A stretch of 50,099 nucleotides of DNA from Bacillota bacterium. GTDB lineage: Bacteria > Bacillota > Clostridia > Peptostreptococcales > Anaerovoracaceae. Location: assembly GCA_017431785.1 (NCBI GenBank), contig JAFRKJ010000020.1:1-50099 (forward strand), in the 5' to 3' direction. Shown here in pieces: positions 18,802 to 27,768 of the stretch. Numbering within the stretch: position 1 is the stretch's first letter; every line of letters begins with the position of its first letter. Below the pieces are notes generated by a model. It ran no database searches and had not been told where the DNA came from. It saw nothing but the letters and a program-made list of their open reading frames with translations. A program made the position numbers and the translations under genes.

Positions 18802-20126
18802 GTTTGCCATTAGTTGCAGTAGTTGGACGACCTAACGTAGGCAAGTCGACATTCTTTAATAAAGTAGTAGGACGCAGGGTATCCATTGTGGAAGATACCC
18901 CTGGCGTTACACGCGACAGAATCTATGCCGAGGCCGAATGGTGCGGCATACATTTCGCGTTGATCGATACAGGCGGCATCGAACCGGACAGCAAGGATGT
19001 GATCTTGTCCCAGATGAGAGAGCAGGCAGAGATGGCCATCGATACTTCCGATGTCATCCTGTTCATGGTGGATGGCAAAGAAGGCCTTACGGCTGCTGAC
19101 CGCGAAGTAGGCGAGATGCTCATGAAGACAGGCAAGAAGGTCATTTTGGCGGTCAACAAGATCGACAGACCTGATTTGCCGGATGATTTCTATGACTTCT
19201 ATGAGCTCGGTCTCGGAGAGCCGATTCCGATTTCTTCTGCGAACATGCTGAATCTGGGAGATCTTCTGGACGAAATCATTTCCAGTTTTCCGGAAGGAGC
19301 CGGAACAGAAGAAGACGATTCCATCAAGATCGCTATGATTGGCAAGCCGAATGTGGGCAAATCTTCTCTGATCAACAAGATTCTGGGAGAGAACCGTGTC
19401 ATCGTTTCACCGATTGCAGGAACGACACGGGATTCTATCGATACACCGTTCGAATTCGATGGCGATCAGTACACCCTGATTGACACAGCGGGCATCCGCC
19501 GCAAGAGCAAAGTCAACGAAGACATCGAAAAGTTCAGCGTCATTCGTGCCGTTGCTGCAATCGAACGCTGCGATGTCTGCATGCTCATGATCGACGCACA
19601 GGAAGGCGTCACAGAACAGGATAAGAAGATTGCCGGCATCGCCCACGAAGCAGGCAAAGGCATTATTATCCTCGTGAACAAGTGGGATCTGGTAGAAAAA
19701 GAGACCAATACCATGAAGAAGTTCCGCGAAGATATCGACGCAGAGCTGGGATTTATGTCCTATGCTCCGAGCCTGTTCATCTCCGCCCTGACCGGGCAGA
19801 GAGTGAATCAGGTCATGGGGTTGGCTAAAGTCGTGGCTGAAAACCGCGCCATGCGCGTTCCGACTGGCCAGCTGAATACGATCATTACGGATGCAACAAT
19901 GATGAAACAGCCTCCTTCCGACAAGGGAAAGAGACTCAAGATATACTATGTGACTCAGGTCGGTGTAAAGCCGCCTCTGTTCTCATTCAAAATAAACTCA
20001 AGGCCGCTCATGCATTTCTCGTATTCCAGATATCTGGAGAACCAGATCAGGAAGGCCTTCGGGTTTGAAGGAACATCGCTCAAGTTCGTCTTCCGCGAGA
20101 AGGGCGAAAAAGAGGAGGAGATTTAA
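18798..20126 (+). CDS. der: Ribosome-associated GTPase Der (EngA)
   Basis: Protein of 442 residues with two Era-like GTPase domains in tandem, the hallmark of Der. The first P-loop is GRPNVGKST at 10-18, the second GKPNVGKSS near 181-189, each followed by DTGGI or DTAGIRR and NKxD motifs. A C-terminal KH-like domain fills the last 90 residues. Der is needed for 50S subunit assembly. It overlaps ftsY by ATGA, and plsY starts one base after its stop. Confidence 0.98.
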   Translation: MSLPLVAVVGRPNVGKSTFFNKVVGRRVSIVEDTPGVTRDRIYAEAEWCGIHFALIDTGGIEPDSKDVILSQMREQAEMAIDTSDVILFMVDGKEGLTAADREVGEMLMKTGKKVILAVNKIDRPDLPDDFYDFYELGLGEPIPISSANMLNLGDLLDEIISSFPEGAGTEEDDSIKIAMIGKPNVGKSSLINKILGENRVIVSPIAGTTRDSIDTPFEFDGDQYTLIDTAGIRRKSKVNEDIEKFSVIRAVAAIERCDVCMLMIDAQEGVTEQDKKIAGIAHEAGKGIIILVNKWDLVEKETNTMKKFREDIDAELGFMSYAPSLFISALTGQRVNQVMGLAKVVAENRAMRVPTGQLNTIITDATMMKQPPSDKGKRLKIYYVTQVGVKPPLFSFKINSRPLMHFSYSRYLENQIRKAFGFEGTSLKFVFREKGEKEEEI

Positions 20127-20127
20127 A

Positions 20128-20769
20128 ATGACCACCACAGCATGGATCCTGTTGGGTGTCGTTGGACTGATTGCTTATTTCATCGGCAATATCTCACCAT
20201 CGACAATCATGGCAAAGAAACAGGGTCTGGATATCAAAAAAGAAGGCAGCGGCAATGCCGGAACCACCAATGCACTGCGCGTCATGGGCAAAAAGGCCGG
20301 CGCCATCACATGCATCGTCGACATACTCAAAGGCGTGGTCGCTGTATTGATCGGACTTCTGATCGCCGGCAATCCAGGTGCTTATATCGGTGCGCTCTGC
20401 GTGTTCCTCGGTCACGTATGGCCGATCATCTATAAGTTCCAGGGCGGCAAAGGAGTCGCTACTGCTTTTGGTGCAGTTCTGGCGGTGAATCCACTGCTTG
20501 CGCTGATTGCATTGGCCATTGTTGCCATCGTCGTCTTCACGTCGAAGAGAATGTCTCTGGGATCCATTATAGGGGCGGTTGCCTTTGCAGTATTGTCTGC
20601 CTTTATGGAACCGGGATTCTTCGTTTTCGCATGTGTGATGGCAATCATCATGCTGATCAAGCATAGGGCGAATATCGTAAGACTGATTCACGGCGAGGAG
20701 CCGATTATGGGAATATTCGAGAAGAAAGATAAGACAGAAACCGATGAAGGAGGACAGGAAGATGAGTAA
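20128..20769 (+). CDS. plsY: Glycerol-3-phosphate acyltransferase PlsY
   Basis: Protein of 213 residues. The start is the ATG at 20128, set by AGAGGAGGAG just upstream; a longer frame from 20065 lies inside der. An integral membrane enzyme with about five hydrophobic helices that moves the acyl group of acyl-phosphate to glycerol-3-phosphate. The family motifs are present: GNISPS at the first helix, KKEGSGNAGTTN, GHVWPIIYKFQGGKGVAT. The C-terminus is a charged cytoplasmic tail rich in Lys and Glu. The end overlaps gpsA by 8 bases, linking two enzymes of the same pathway. Confidence 0.97.
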   Translation: MTTTAWILLGVVGLIAYFIGNISPSTIMAKKQGLDIKKEGSGNAGTTNALRVMGKKAGAITCIVDILKGVVAVLIGLLIAGNPGAYIGALCVFLGHVWPIIYKFQGGKGVATAFGAVLAVNPLLALIALAIVAIVVFTSKRMSLGSIIGAVAFAVLSAFMEPGFFVFACVMAIIMLIKHRANIVRLIHGEEPIMGIFEKKDKTETDEGGQEDE

Positions 20770-21763
20770 TATCGGCGTAATAGGCGCAGGCAGCTGGGGG
20801 ACAGCGCTTGCTACAGTCGTTGCGGGCAAAGGCAATAGCGTAAAGATCTTCGATGTTGATGAGAAACATCTGAAATCCATGGAAGAGCACAGGGAAAATG
20901 TCGATTATCTTCCGGGAGTTCCTCTCAGCGACAATATCCAGATGGCATATACTAGCGAAGAGGCACTCAAAGATGCGGACGTTGTTTTGTTTTCTGCACC
21001 GGCGCAGCACTTCAGAAGCGCACTCCTGTCCGCGAAAGACTATATCAGAGACGATGTTCTGGTCATCGATGTGGCAAAGGGCATCGAGAAGGGAACACAT
21101 AAAAGAATGTCAGAAATTGCGGAGGAAGTGATGGGAGAGTCGTTCCTCAATCGCTATGTGGTGCTTTCAGGACCTTCCCACGCGGAAGAAGTGGGCCGGA
21201 GATTGCCGACGACAGTTGCCACGGCTTCCACGAACAAGGATGCGGCGAAGGCAATTCAGGATCTGTTCATGACGGATCGATTCAGAGTGTATACACTGGA
21301 CGACGTTGTCGGTGTTGAATTGGGCGGCGCATTGAAAAACATCATTGCGCTGGGTGCAGGTATCTCTGACGGTATGGGTTTCGGAGACAATGCGAAAGCG
21401 GCTCTGATGACAAGAGGACTTGCGGAGATTACACGTCTGGGCATTAAACTCGGGGCGAAGGCAGAGACATTTGCAGGACTCACAGGAACAGGAGATCTGA
21501 TTGTAACCTGCACCAGCATGCATTCCCGCAACCGTCGCTGCGGCATTCTGATGGGCGAAGGAATGAGCCCGGAAGAAGCCATCGCAAAAGTCGGCATGGT
21601 TGTTGAAGGTATGTTTACAGCAGAAGCAGCCTATGAACTTGCGAAGATCGCAGGTGTCGAGATGCCGATCACTGAGGCAATCTATAAGGTGACGAAAGGT
21701 GAAATCGCTGCGCCTCAGGCACTGGAATTGCTCATGAACAGGAGCAGAAAAGCAGAATTCTGA
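20762..21763 (+). CDS. gpsA: Glycerol-3-phosphate dehydrogenase [NAD(P)+]
   Basis: Protein of 333 residues. It reduces dihydroxyacetone phosphate to sn-glycerol-3-phosphate, the substrate of PlsY. The start is the ATG at 20762, with AAGGAGG 8 bases upstream. Seen: the NAD-binding GVIGAGSWGTALA at the N-terminus, SAPAQHFRS, the catalytic-lysine motif GALKNIIALGAGI and NAKAALMTRGLAEI. It is the last gene of the long rightward run and is followed by a terminator at 21977. Confidence 0.98.
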   Translation: MSNIGVIGAGSWGTALATVVAGKGNSVKIFDVDEKHLKSMEEHRENVDYLPGVPLSDNIQMAYTSEEALKDADVVLFSAPAQHFRSALLSAKDYIRDDVLVIDVAKGIEKGTHKRMSEIAEEVMGESFLNRYVVLSGPSHAEEVGRRLPTTVATASTNKDAAKAIQDLFMTDRFRVYTLDDVVGVELGGALKNIIALGAGISDGMGFGDNAKAALMTRGLAEITRLGIKLGAKAETFAGLTGTGDLIVTCTSMHSRNRRCGILMGEGMSPEEAIAKVGMVVEGMFTAEAAYELAKIAGVEMPITEAIYKVTKGEIAAPQALELLMNRSRKAEF

Positions 21764-21837
21764 TGTGCCGGAAGAGTTGTTCTTCTGACATGTTTAGATA
21801 TATTGAGATGCAAGATATTTATTGCTAGAACCCTTAT

Positions 21838-21942
21838 ATGTACGGTCCGTTCGCATTCCTGATGCTGGCGATCGTATTCTTCGCAGCATCCTTTGCGTTG
21901 ACTTGGCTGATACGAAAGATTCCGAAAATCGGACTTCTTTAG
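21838..21942 (+). CDS. Possible 34-residue membrane peptide
   Basis: A short reading frame of 34 codons in the gap between gpsA and valS. It would encode one hydrophobic helix (residues about 4-24) followed by a basic tail ending IRKIPKIGLL. No good ribosome binding site is seen before the ATG. The pattern of a helix followed by LIRKIPKIGLL resembles the extreme N-terminus of WecA/TagO/MraY-type sugar-phosphate transferases, so it could be a remnant of such a gene rather than a working peptide. Both readings are weak. Confidence 0.25.
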   Translation: MYGPFAFLMLAIVFFAASFALTWLIRKIPKIGLL

Positions 21943-21976
21943 ATACAATAGAGAACATCAAACGAAACAGAGAAGG

Positions 21977-22012
21977 AAAACAATAACACTATCTGGTTAT
22001 TGTTTTTCTTTG
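21977..22012 (+). terminator. Intrinsic terminator after gpsA
   Basis: A perfect 11-bp inverted repeat (21977-21987 with 21996-22006, eight-base loop) ends in a T-rich run TTTTTCTTT. The stem is AT-rich. It closes the transcription unit that ends with gpsA. Confidence 0.85.
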
Positions 22013-22023
22013 TTTATCGGTGA

Positions 22024-22038
22024 CGGGGCGGAGCCCTG
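22024..22038. other. Small GC-rich hairpin in the gpsA-valS gap
   Basis: CGGGGC and GCCCTG can pair around a three-base loop just after the terminator. No T run follows. Function unknown; it may be chance. The rest of the gap up to the valS promoter (22039-22084) shows nothing recognisable. Confidence 0.3.
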
Positions 22039-22084
22039 TTGATTCTTAAAATACTGTTAGAAATCACTTTACATAAAAAACATT

Positions 22085-22093
22085 TGATATAAT
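22085..22093 (+). promoter_or_regulatory. Extended -10 promoter for valS
   Basis: TGATATAAT is a perfect extended -10 element. A TTTACA sits upstream at 22068-22073, but the 14-base spacing is short for a -35. The leader to the valS start is only about 75 bases, too short for a T-box. It contains a 6-bp hairpin (22135-22140 with 22149-22154) followed by AGTTTT just before the ribosome binding site, which might affect translation. Confidence 0.6.
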
Positions 22094-22173
22094 TACTGCG
22101 TATATTTGTACATTGACGTCGTTGGCAATGTTTCTTTGCGTACGGCGCCGCAAAAGTTTTGAGGAGACCAACA

Positions 22174-24903
22174 ATGGAGAAGAATTTAGCAAAGACTTAC
22201 GATCCTAAAGATTTTGAAGACAGGATATATGAGGCATGGGAAAAAAGCGGTGCCTTCAGAGCGGAGCGAGATCCCGAAAAGAAACCGTTTACGATTGTTA
22301 TGCCGCCTCCTAATATTACGGGACAGCTGCATATGGGACATGCTCTGGACCAGACACTTCAGGATGTTCTGACGAGATTCAAGAGACTGCAGGGTTACAG
22401 TGCGTTGTGGCTTCCGGGAAGCGACCATGCAAGTATCGCGACAGAAGTCAAGGTCGTAGAGAAACTACGTGAAGAAGAAGGTCTCGAAAAGGAAGATCTT
22501 GGTCGTGAAGAGTTCCTGAAGCGCGCATGGGAATGGAAGAGAGTATACGGCGGCAAGATAACCAAGCAGTGCCGTAAACTGGGCGATTCCTGTGATTGGG
22601 AGCGTGAGAGATTCACCATGGATGAAGGCTGTAACAAGGCGGTCAGACACTTCTTCGTACAATTGTACAACAAAGGTCTCATATACAGAGGAAACAGACT
22701 CATCAACTGGTGTCCGCAGTGCGGTACTTCATTGAGCGACGCGGAAGTAGAACACGAGGACCAGACAGGATCCTACTGGTACTTCAGATATCCGGGCGCG
22801 GATGGAGGCGAGGGAATCGTCGTCGCCACATCAAGACCGGAGACCATGTTCGGTGACGTAGCAATCGCCGTTCACCCGAGTGACGAGAGATATAAGGATC
22901 TGGTAGGAAAGAACGTTATCCTGCCGCTGGTAGGTAAAGAGATACCAGTCATCACAGATATTTACCCTGATCCTGAAAAGGGAACAGGTGCCGTTAAGAT
23001 CACGCCGGCTCATGACGAAAACGACTTTATGGTAGGACAGAGAAACAACCTGCCTGTCGTCTGCTGTATCAATGAGGACGCGACCATGAACGAAGTTGCC
23101 GGCAAGTATGAAGGGATGGATCGTTATGAATGCCGTAAGGCGTGGGTCAAGGATCTGGAAGAAGCCGGATACCTGGAGAAGATCGAAGAGATGGTCATTC
23201 CTGCGGGTACCTGCTATAGATGCCACACCGTTGTAGAGCCGATGCTCTCAGATCAGTGGTTTGTCAAGATGGAAGATCTGGCGAAACCTGCGATGGAAGC
23301 AGCCAGAAAAGGCGACCTCAGACACGTGCCTGACAGATTCGAGAAAATCTACATGCATTGGCTGGAAGAGATCAGAGACTGGTGTATTTCCAGACAGCTT
23401 TGGTGGGGACACAGAATTCCTGCGTGGTACTGTCAGGATTGCGGTGAGCTGATCGTTGCGGAAGAAGATCCGACCAAGTGTCCGAAGTGCGGCAGCGGGA
23501 ACTTAAAGCAGGATGAGGATGTACTGGACACCTGGTTCTCATCAGCACTGTGGCCGTTCTCCACAATGGGATGGCCTGAGGAGACGGAGGACTTCAAGTA
23601 CTTCTATCCGACGGATGTACTCGTTACAGGTTACGACATCATCTTCTTCTGGGTTGTCAGAATGGTATTCTCCGCCCTTGAAACGACCGGCAGCGTGCCG
23701 TTCAGCGATGTTTATGTCCACGGACTGGTTCGTGATGCGCAGGGACGCAAGATGAGTAAATCCCTGGGCAACGGCATCGATCCGCTGGAAGTCATAGACC
23801 AGTACGGAGCAGATGCGCTTCGTTTCATGCTCACAACCGGCATCACGCCTGGTAATGATATGAGATTCAAGGAAGACAGACTGGAAGCTGCCAGAAACTT
23901 TGCAAACAAGCTTTGGAATGCATCCAGATTCGTCATTATGAATCTGCAGGATGAAAACGGAGACTTCCTGCCGATGATCGAGTGCTGTGAGGACTGCTGC
24001 GGCGCTGCCTGCTGCAATGATGCGGCACTGACAGGCAATCTGAGGGATGAGGATAAATGGATTCTGTCCAGAGTCAATGATGCGGCCAAGTACATGACAG
24101 ACACCATGGAGAGATACGATCTGGCGCTTGCAGGACAGAGAGCATATGATCTCATCTGGAATGAGTTCTGCGACTGGTACATCGAGATCGTCAAGGGCAG
24201 ACTCTACGGCGATGACGAAGAGGACAAGAAGGTTGCGAGATACGTACTCGTCAGAGTATTGAAGAGCGTTCTCACCTTGCTCCACCCATTCATGCCGTTC
24301 ATCACAGAAGAAATCTGGAGCTACCTGCCTCATGGCGAAGCCAAGGAAGACAATCCGAACAACTTCATCATCAGAGCAGAATGGCCGCAGTTCGATGAGA
24401 GACTGACATTCCCTGCGGAGACAGAAAAACTCGAAATGGCAATGTCCGTCATCAAGGCGATCAGAAATATCAGAGCGGAAGCAGAAGCTGCGCCAAGCAA
24501 GAAACTGTCAGCCGTCATCCTCTGCGCAGAAGGCAGAGAGAATGTAGTCAAGGCTGGCGAACGTTACATTAAGAATCTGGCCAATATCACTGAAATCACC
24601 TTCATCGATGATAAGAAGGATGTTCCGGAAGAAACCATGTCCGCCGTTGTGGATGGAGCGGAAGTATTTATTCCGCTGGATGAACTGATGGATTACAAGG
24701 CTGAGCTCGATAGACTGACCAAGGAGAAGAAGCGTCTCGAAGGAGAAGTAAGGCGTGCAGCGGGTAAGCTGTCCAACGAAGGATTCATCAGCAAAGCACC
24801 AGCCAAGGTGGTTGAAGAAGAGAAGGCTAAGAAGGTCATGTACGAAGAGATGCTGGCCAAAGTAGCAGACAGACTGGCAGTAGTCGAAGCAAAACTCAAG
24901 TAA
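22174..24903 (+). CDS. valS: Valine--tRNA ligase
   Basis: Protein of 909 residues with the start at the ATG at 22174, preceded by GAGGAG; a TTG at 22159 in the same frame lacks such a site. A class I synthetase: HMGH (the HIGH motif) at 53-56, an editing domain about 190-340 with the [16 protein letters not shown] start, the zinc-type cysteines CQDCGELI...CPKCG near 430-450, the KMSKS motif near 527-531, an anticodon-binding domain, and the C-terminal ValRS coiled coil from about 835. Between the catalytic and anticodon domains it has a cysteine cluster (C604, C605, C608, C609, C613, C614) that is not a usual ValRS feature. Confidence 0.98.
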   Translation: MEKNLAKTYDPKDFEDRIYEAWEKSGAFRAERDPEKKPFTIVMPPPNITGQLHMGHALDQTLQDVLTRFKRLQGYSALWLPGSDHASIATEVKVVEKLREEEGLEKEDLGREEFLKRAWEWKRVYGGKITKQCRKLGDSCDWERERFTMDEGCNKAVRHFFVQLYNKGLIYRGNRLINWCPQCGTSLSDAEVEHEDQTGSYWYFRYPGADGGEGIVVATSRPETMFGDVAIAVHPSDERYKDLVGKNVILPLVGKEIPVITDIYPDPEKGTGAVKITPAHDENDFMVGQRNNLPVVCCINEDATMNEVAGKYEGMDRYECRKAWVKDLEEAGYLEKIEEMVIPAGTCYRCHTVVEPMLSDQWFVKMEDLAKPAMEAARKGDLRHVPDRFEKIYMHWLEEIRDWCISRQLWWGHRIPAWYCQDCGELIVAEEDPTKCPKCGSGNLKQDEDVLDTWFSSALWPFSTMGWPEETEDFKYFYPTDVLVTGYDIIFFWVVRMVFSALETTGSVPFSDVYVHGLVRDAQGRKMSKSLGNGIDPLEVIDQYGADALRFMLTTGITPGNDMRFKEDRLEAARNFANKLWNASRFVIMNLQDENGDFLPMIECCEDCCGAACCNDAALTGNLRDEDKWILSRVNDAAKYMTDTMERYDLALAGQRAYDLIWNEFCDWYIEIVKGRLYGDDEEDKKVARYVLVRVLKSVLTLLHPFMPFITEEIWSYLPHGEAKEDNPNNFIIRAEWPQFDERLTFPAETEKLEMAMSVIKAIRNIRAEAEAAPSKKLSAVILCAEGRENVVKAGERYIKNLANITEITFIDDKKDVPEETMSAVVDGAEVFIPLDELMDYKAELDRLTKEKKRLEGEVRRAAGKLSNEGFISKAPAKVVEEEKAKKVMYEEMLAKVADRLAVVEAKLK

Positions 24904-24911
24904 CAAAAGAC

Positions 24912-24925
24912 GCCCGGGATCGGGC
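24912..24925. other. Hairpin in the valS-folC gap
   Basis: GCCCG pairs with CGGGC around GGAT in the 32-base gap. No T run follows, so it is not a typical terminator. It occupies the place where a ribosome binding site for folC would be expected, and no other site is seen. Confidence 0.4.
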
Positions 24926-24935
24926 ACAGTGATAT

Positions 24936-26354
24936 ATGACAACAGCAGTAGATAAATTCCACGAATTCGACAGATTCGGAAGCGTTCTGGGTCTGCAGCG
25001 GGTTAGTGAACTCTTAAAAAGACTTGGAAATCCCCACCACGGGATGAAGTACATACATGTAGCCGGGACCAACGGCAAAGGCTCCACGTGCAAGTTCATC
25101 GAGAAGGGACTTGCAGGATGCGGTTACAAAGTCGGACTGTACATCTCACCTTACATTGAAAAGTTCAATGAGCGTATTCAGTGCGATGGTGAAATGATCA
25201 CCGATGAGGAACTGGAACTGTACGGAGACCAGGCGCTGGCAAAAGCAGCTGAGATGGTTGAAGACGGCCTTGATTCCCCGACGGAATTTGAAGTCGTCAT
25301 GGCCACTGCTTTTCTGTTCTTCAAAAGCAAGAATCCGGATTATGTCGTCCTGGAAGTCGGCATGGGCGGAATCGGCGACGCGACCAATGTGATCGAGAAA
25401 CCGCTGGCAAGTGTGATCACCAGTGTTGCCTTTGATCATATGCATGTGCTGGGAGATACTCTGGCGGAAATCGCATGGAACAAAGCGGGTATCATCAAAG
25501 AAGGCTGCCCTGTCATCTCCAACGTGAAAGACCATGATGCTGCGGCAGTTGTGGCAAGACGCGCCTATGAGATGGGCAGCAGGCTGTATGATGTCTCAAA
25601 AATAAGATTTTCGACAGACTGGATTTCGCCGGAGGGACAGCAGGTGAGCATGGAACTGTGGCATACGGATTACAGTGAAGTCATCACCAGGATGATCGGG
25701 CGTCACCAGGCAGAAAACCTGAAGACAGCTTTGGCGACCATTGAAGTACTGAGACAGAACAGAGATGTGCAGATCAGCAGGCAGCAGCTCTATGCTGGTA
25801 TCAGGGAAGCAGTCCAGCCGGGCAGGTTCGAGGTGGTTTTCAGCCCGGAACGGGAGGAAGACGGACTGGCAGAAGAATGGAACAGTTATGTGGTTCTGGA
25901 CGGCGCCCACAATGACGCAGGAGCGGAGGCTTTGCAGAAGACCATGGCGGATGTATTTCCGGGCAAAAAGACGCTCATCGTAGCGGGCATGGTCGAGAAA
26001 AAAGAAACAGAGAAAGTATTGACTCACTTCGCAGGCATCAGCAGTGACTTCATCGCCACGCAGCCTGAATACGAAGGAAGAGCCATGGCTGCGGAAACCT
26101 TTGCGCAGTATATAAGAGAAACGAGAGATCCGGAGGGCAACCCGCTCAATATACTTGCGGTTTGCGGCAGTCCGGCGGAGGCGGTGGAAACTGCTCGCCA
26201 AGAGGCAGAGAAGGGCAACTATGATGTCGTCCTCTTCACAGGATCACTCTATCTGATTGGGGCAGTCAGAAGTGTTCTCCACAGGAGAGCTGACTACGAC
26301 TATTATCGTACGTTGAAGTACGGGACGGAGGCAACGGATGGGAGCAACAGATAA
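24936..26354 (+). CDS. folC: Folylpolyglutamate synthase / dihydrofolate synthase
   Basis: Protein of 472 residues of the Mur ligase superfamily. It adds glutamate to folates. Seen: VAGTNGKGSTCKF (P-loop) near residue 43, the TEFEVVMATAFLFF segment, EVGMGGIGDATNV, ITSVAFDHMHVLGDTL and the C-terminal domain motif VLDGAHNDAGAEAL. Gene order valS-folC is common in Firmicutes. No Shine-Dalgarno sequence is visible before the ATG. The end overlaps the lipid kinase gene by 17 bases. Confidence 0.96.
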   Translation: MTTAVDKFHEFDRFGSVLGLQRVSELLKRLGNPHHGMKYIHVAGTNGKGSTCKFIEKGLAGCGYKVGLYISPYIEKFNERIQCDGEMITDEELELYGDQALAKAAEMVEDGLDSPTEFEVVMATAFLFFKSKNPDYVVLEVGMGGIGDATNVIEKPLASVITSVAFDHMHVLGDTLAEIAWNKAGIIKEGCPVISNVKDHDAAAVVARRAYEMGSRLYDVSKIRFSTDWISPEGQQVSMELWHTDYSEVITRMIGRHQAENLKTALATIEVLRQNRDVQISRQQLYAGIREAVQPGRFEVVFSPEREEDGLAEEWNSYVVLDGAHNDAGAEALQKTMADVFPGKKTLIVAGMVEKKETEKVLTHFAGISSDFIATQPEYEGRAMAAETFAQYIRETRDPEGNPLNILAVCGSPAEAVETARQEAEKGNYDVVLFTGSLYLIGAVRSVLHRRADYDYYRTLKYGTEATDGSNR

Positions 26355-27255
26355 AAGCAAAGTTTTGCTTTACTACAATGCTTACTCAGGAAACGGATTG
26401 TTCAGGAGCCACCTGGATCACATCATTGAAGAATGTCAGGCGAAGGGATTTCAGGTCACTGCGGTCAGAGCCCAGAGAGGCATATGGATCGACAAAACCC
26501 TGCAGGAAATCGACGAAAACGAATACGACAGAATCATCGCATGCGGCGGTGACGGAACCTTCAACATCTGCGTCAACAGTATGCTGCGACATGACATACA
26601 CCTTCCATTGGGACTGATCCCGGCGGGGACGGCCAACGACTTCGCCTATTACTACGAGCTGCCTTCGGATATGAACGAAGCCCTGAAAATCGCTCTGGGC
26701 GACAGGACGACAAAGGCAGACGTAGGAACGGTAAACGACAAGTACTTTATTAATGTCGCGGCCATGGGCGCGATGGTGGATGTCAGCCAGAAGACAGACC
26801 CTTATGTGAAGAACGCCATCGGACCGCTGGCATATTATCTGCGGGCGGCGGTGGAACTGAATCAGGTGCATCCGATCAAAGTCAGAATGACGACACCCGA
26901 TGAGGTCATGGATGAGGAAATCTACTTCATGACCGTGTGCAACGGGGAATCGGCAGGAGGATTCAGGAAATTATCGCCACAGTCAAAGATGAACGACGGC
27001 AAGCTGGATGTTCTCGCCTTTCGCAAGATGCCGCTGCTGGAATTCGGGCCTCTGCTCATGGAAGTCATCAGCGGAAGACATCCTAACAACAAGCACGTCA
27101 TCTACTTCCAGACACCGAGTCTGACCATCGAATCCGAAGAAGATATCCCTACAGATATCGATGGAGAGCACGGTGAGAAGCTGCCACTGAAATTCGGCGT
27201 TCTGAAGAAGAGACTGGACATTTTCGTCGATGAGAAAACTTGGAATTACGATTAG
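26338..27255 (+). CDS. Diacylglycerol kinase family lipid kinase (YegS/BmrU type)
   Basis: Protein of 305 residues of the DAGK catalytic family. The nucleotide-binding motif CGGDGTFN lies near residue 68 and PAGTANDFA near 98; a N-terminal YYNAYSGNG corresponds to the conserved NPxSG. The C-terminal half is the beta-sandwich domain of the family. Members phosphorylate diacylglycerol or related lipids; in a Gram-positive cell a likely role is recycling diacylglycerol released during lipoteichoic or wall polymer synthesis. Exact substrate is inference. Confidence 0.9.
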   Translation: MGATDKSKVLLYYNAYSGNGLFRSHLDHIIEECQAKGFQVTAVRAQRGIWIDKTLQEIDENEYDRIIACGGDGTFNICVNSMLRHDIHLPLGLIPAGTANDFAYYYELPSDMNEALKIALGDRTTKADVGTVNDKYFINVAAMGAMVDVSQKTDPYVKNAIGPLAYYLRAAVELNQVHPIKVRMTTPDEVMDEEIYFMTVCNGESAGGFRKLSPQSKMNDGKLDVLAFRKMPLLEFGPLLMEVISGRHPNNKHVIYFQTPSLTIESEEDIPTDIDGEHGEKLPLKFGVLKKRLDIFVDEKTWNYD

Positions 27256-27270
27256 AAAATCGCAAGTGAT

Positions 27271-27717
27271 ATGAAACAATACATAATAAGTGAAACAGAT
27301 AATTACGAAAAACTAGTGCCGTTCTTCATCAGGAATGAGCTCGAATTTACAGAAGAAGACATGGAGGAAGTCCCGACAGATCTGGTCAAATGCTGGCAGA
27401 TCGCAGATCTGGATGGGGGACTCGTGGGCGCTTTTGTACTGGCAAAGAGAGAAGGCGAGTTCATCTGTGACGGCATTGCAATAGAGGAAGAACTAAGGGG
27501 AACAGGTCTCGGCAGAAAATTGCTTGAACTGGGGATAGAAGAGACCGTGAAACAAGGCGGAAGCAGTATGTATCTGGTTGCGAGAGCGCCTGAATTCTTC
27601 CGAAAAAACGGATTCGTTACGATACCGCGGCAGGAGGCACCGAATTTCTTTGAGTGTCTGACCTGTCCACAGTATGGCATATCCTGCCATCCGGAGGTAA
27701 TGAAAATAGATTTGTAA
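27271..27717 (+). CDS. GNAT family N-acetyltransferase
   Basis: Protein of 148 residues. The acetyl-CoA binding motif is seen as ELRGTGLGRKLLE near residues 73-85, followed by the strand and helix of the GNAT core. The C-terminal end carries three cysteines in the pattern CLTCPQYGISCHPEVM, a feature seen in a small clostridial GNAT subgroup. Substrate unknown. Spacing of 15 bases from the lipid kinase suggests one transcript. The ribosome binding site is weak. Confidence 0.88.
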   Translation: MKQYIISETDNYEKLVPFFIRNELEFTEEDMEEVPTDLVKCWQIADLDGGLVGAFVLAKREGEFICDGIAIEEELRGTGLGRKLLELGIEETVKQGGSSMYLVARAPEFFRKNGFVTIPRQEAPNFFECLTCPQYGISCHPEVMKIDL

Positions 27718-27768
27718 TACAGCAGCATTGCTGCCGTTAGTGAGATCACAGGAACAGAGGAAGAGATC

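Noticed and set aside
22094-22173. T-box riboswitch before valS
   Set aside because: The leader is only about 75 bases and shows no T-box consensus; a T-box leader needs well over 150 bases.
22159-22173. TTG start five codons upstream of the chosen valS start
   Set aside because: The GAGGAG site at 22161-22166 fits the ATG at 22174 and would lie inside the longer form.
27722-27735. CAGCA/TGCTG hairpin before the GH25 gene as a terminator or attenuator
   Set aside because: Short stem without a T run; not distinguishable from chance.
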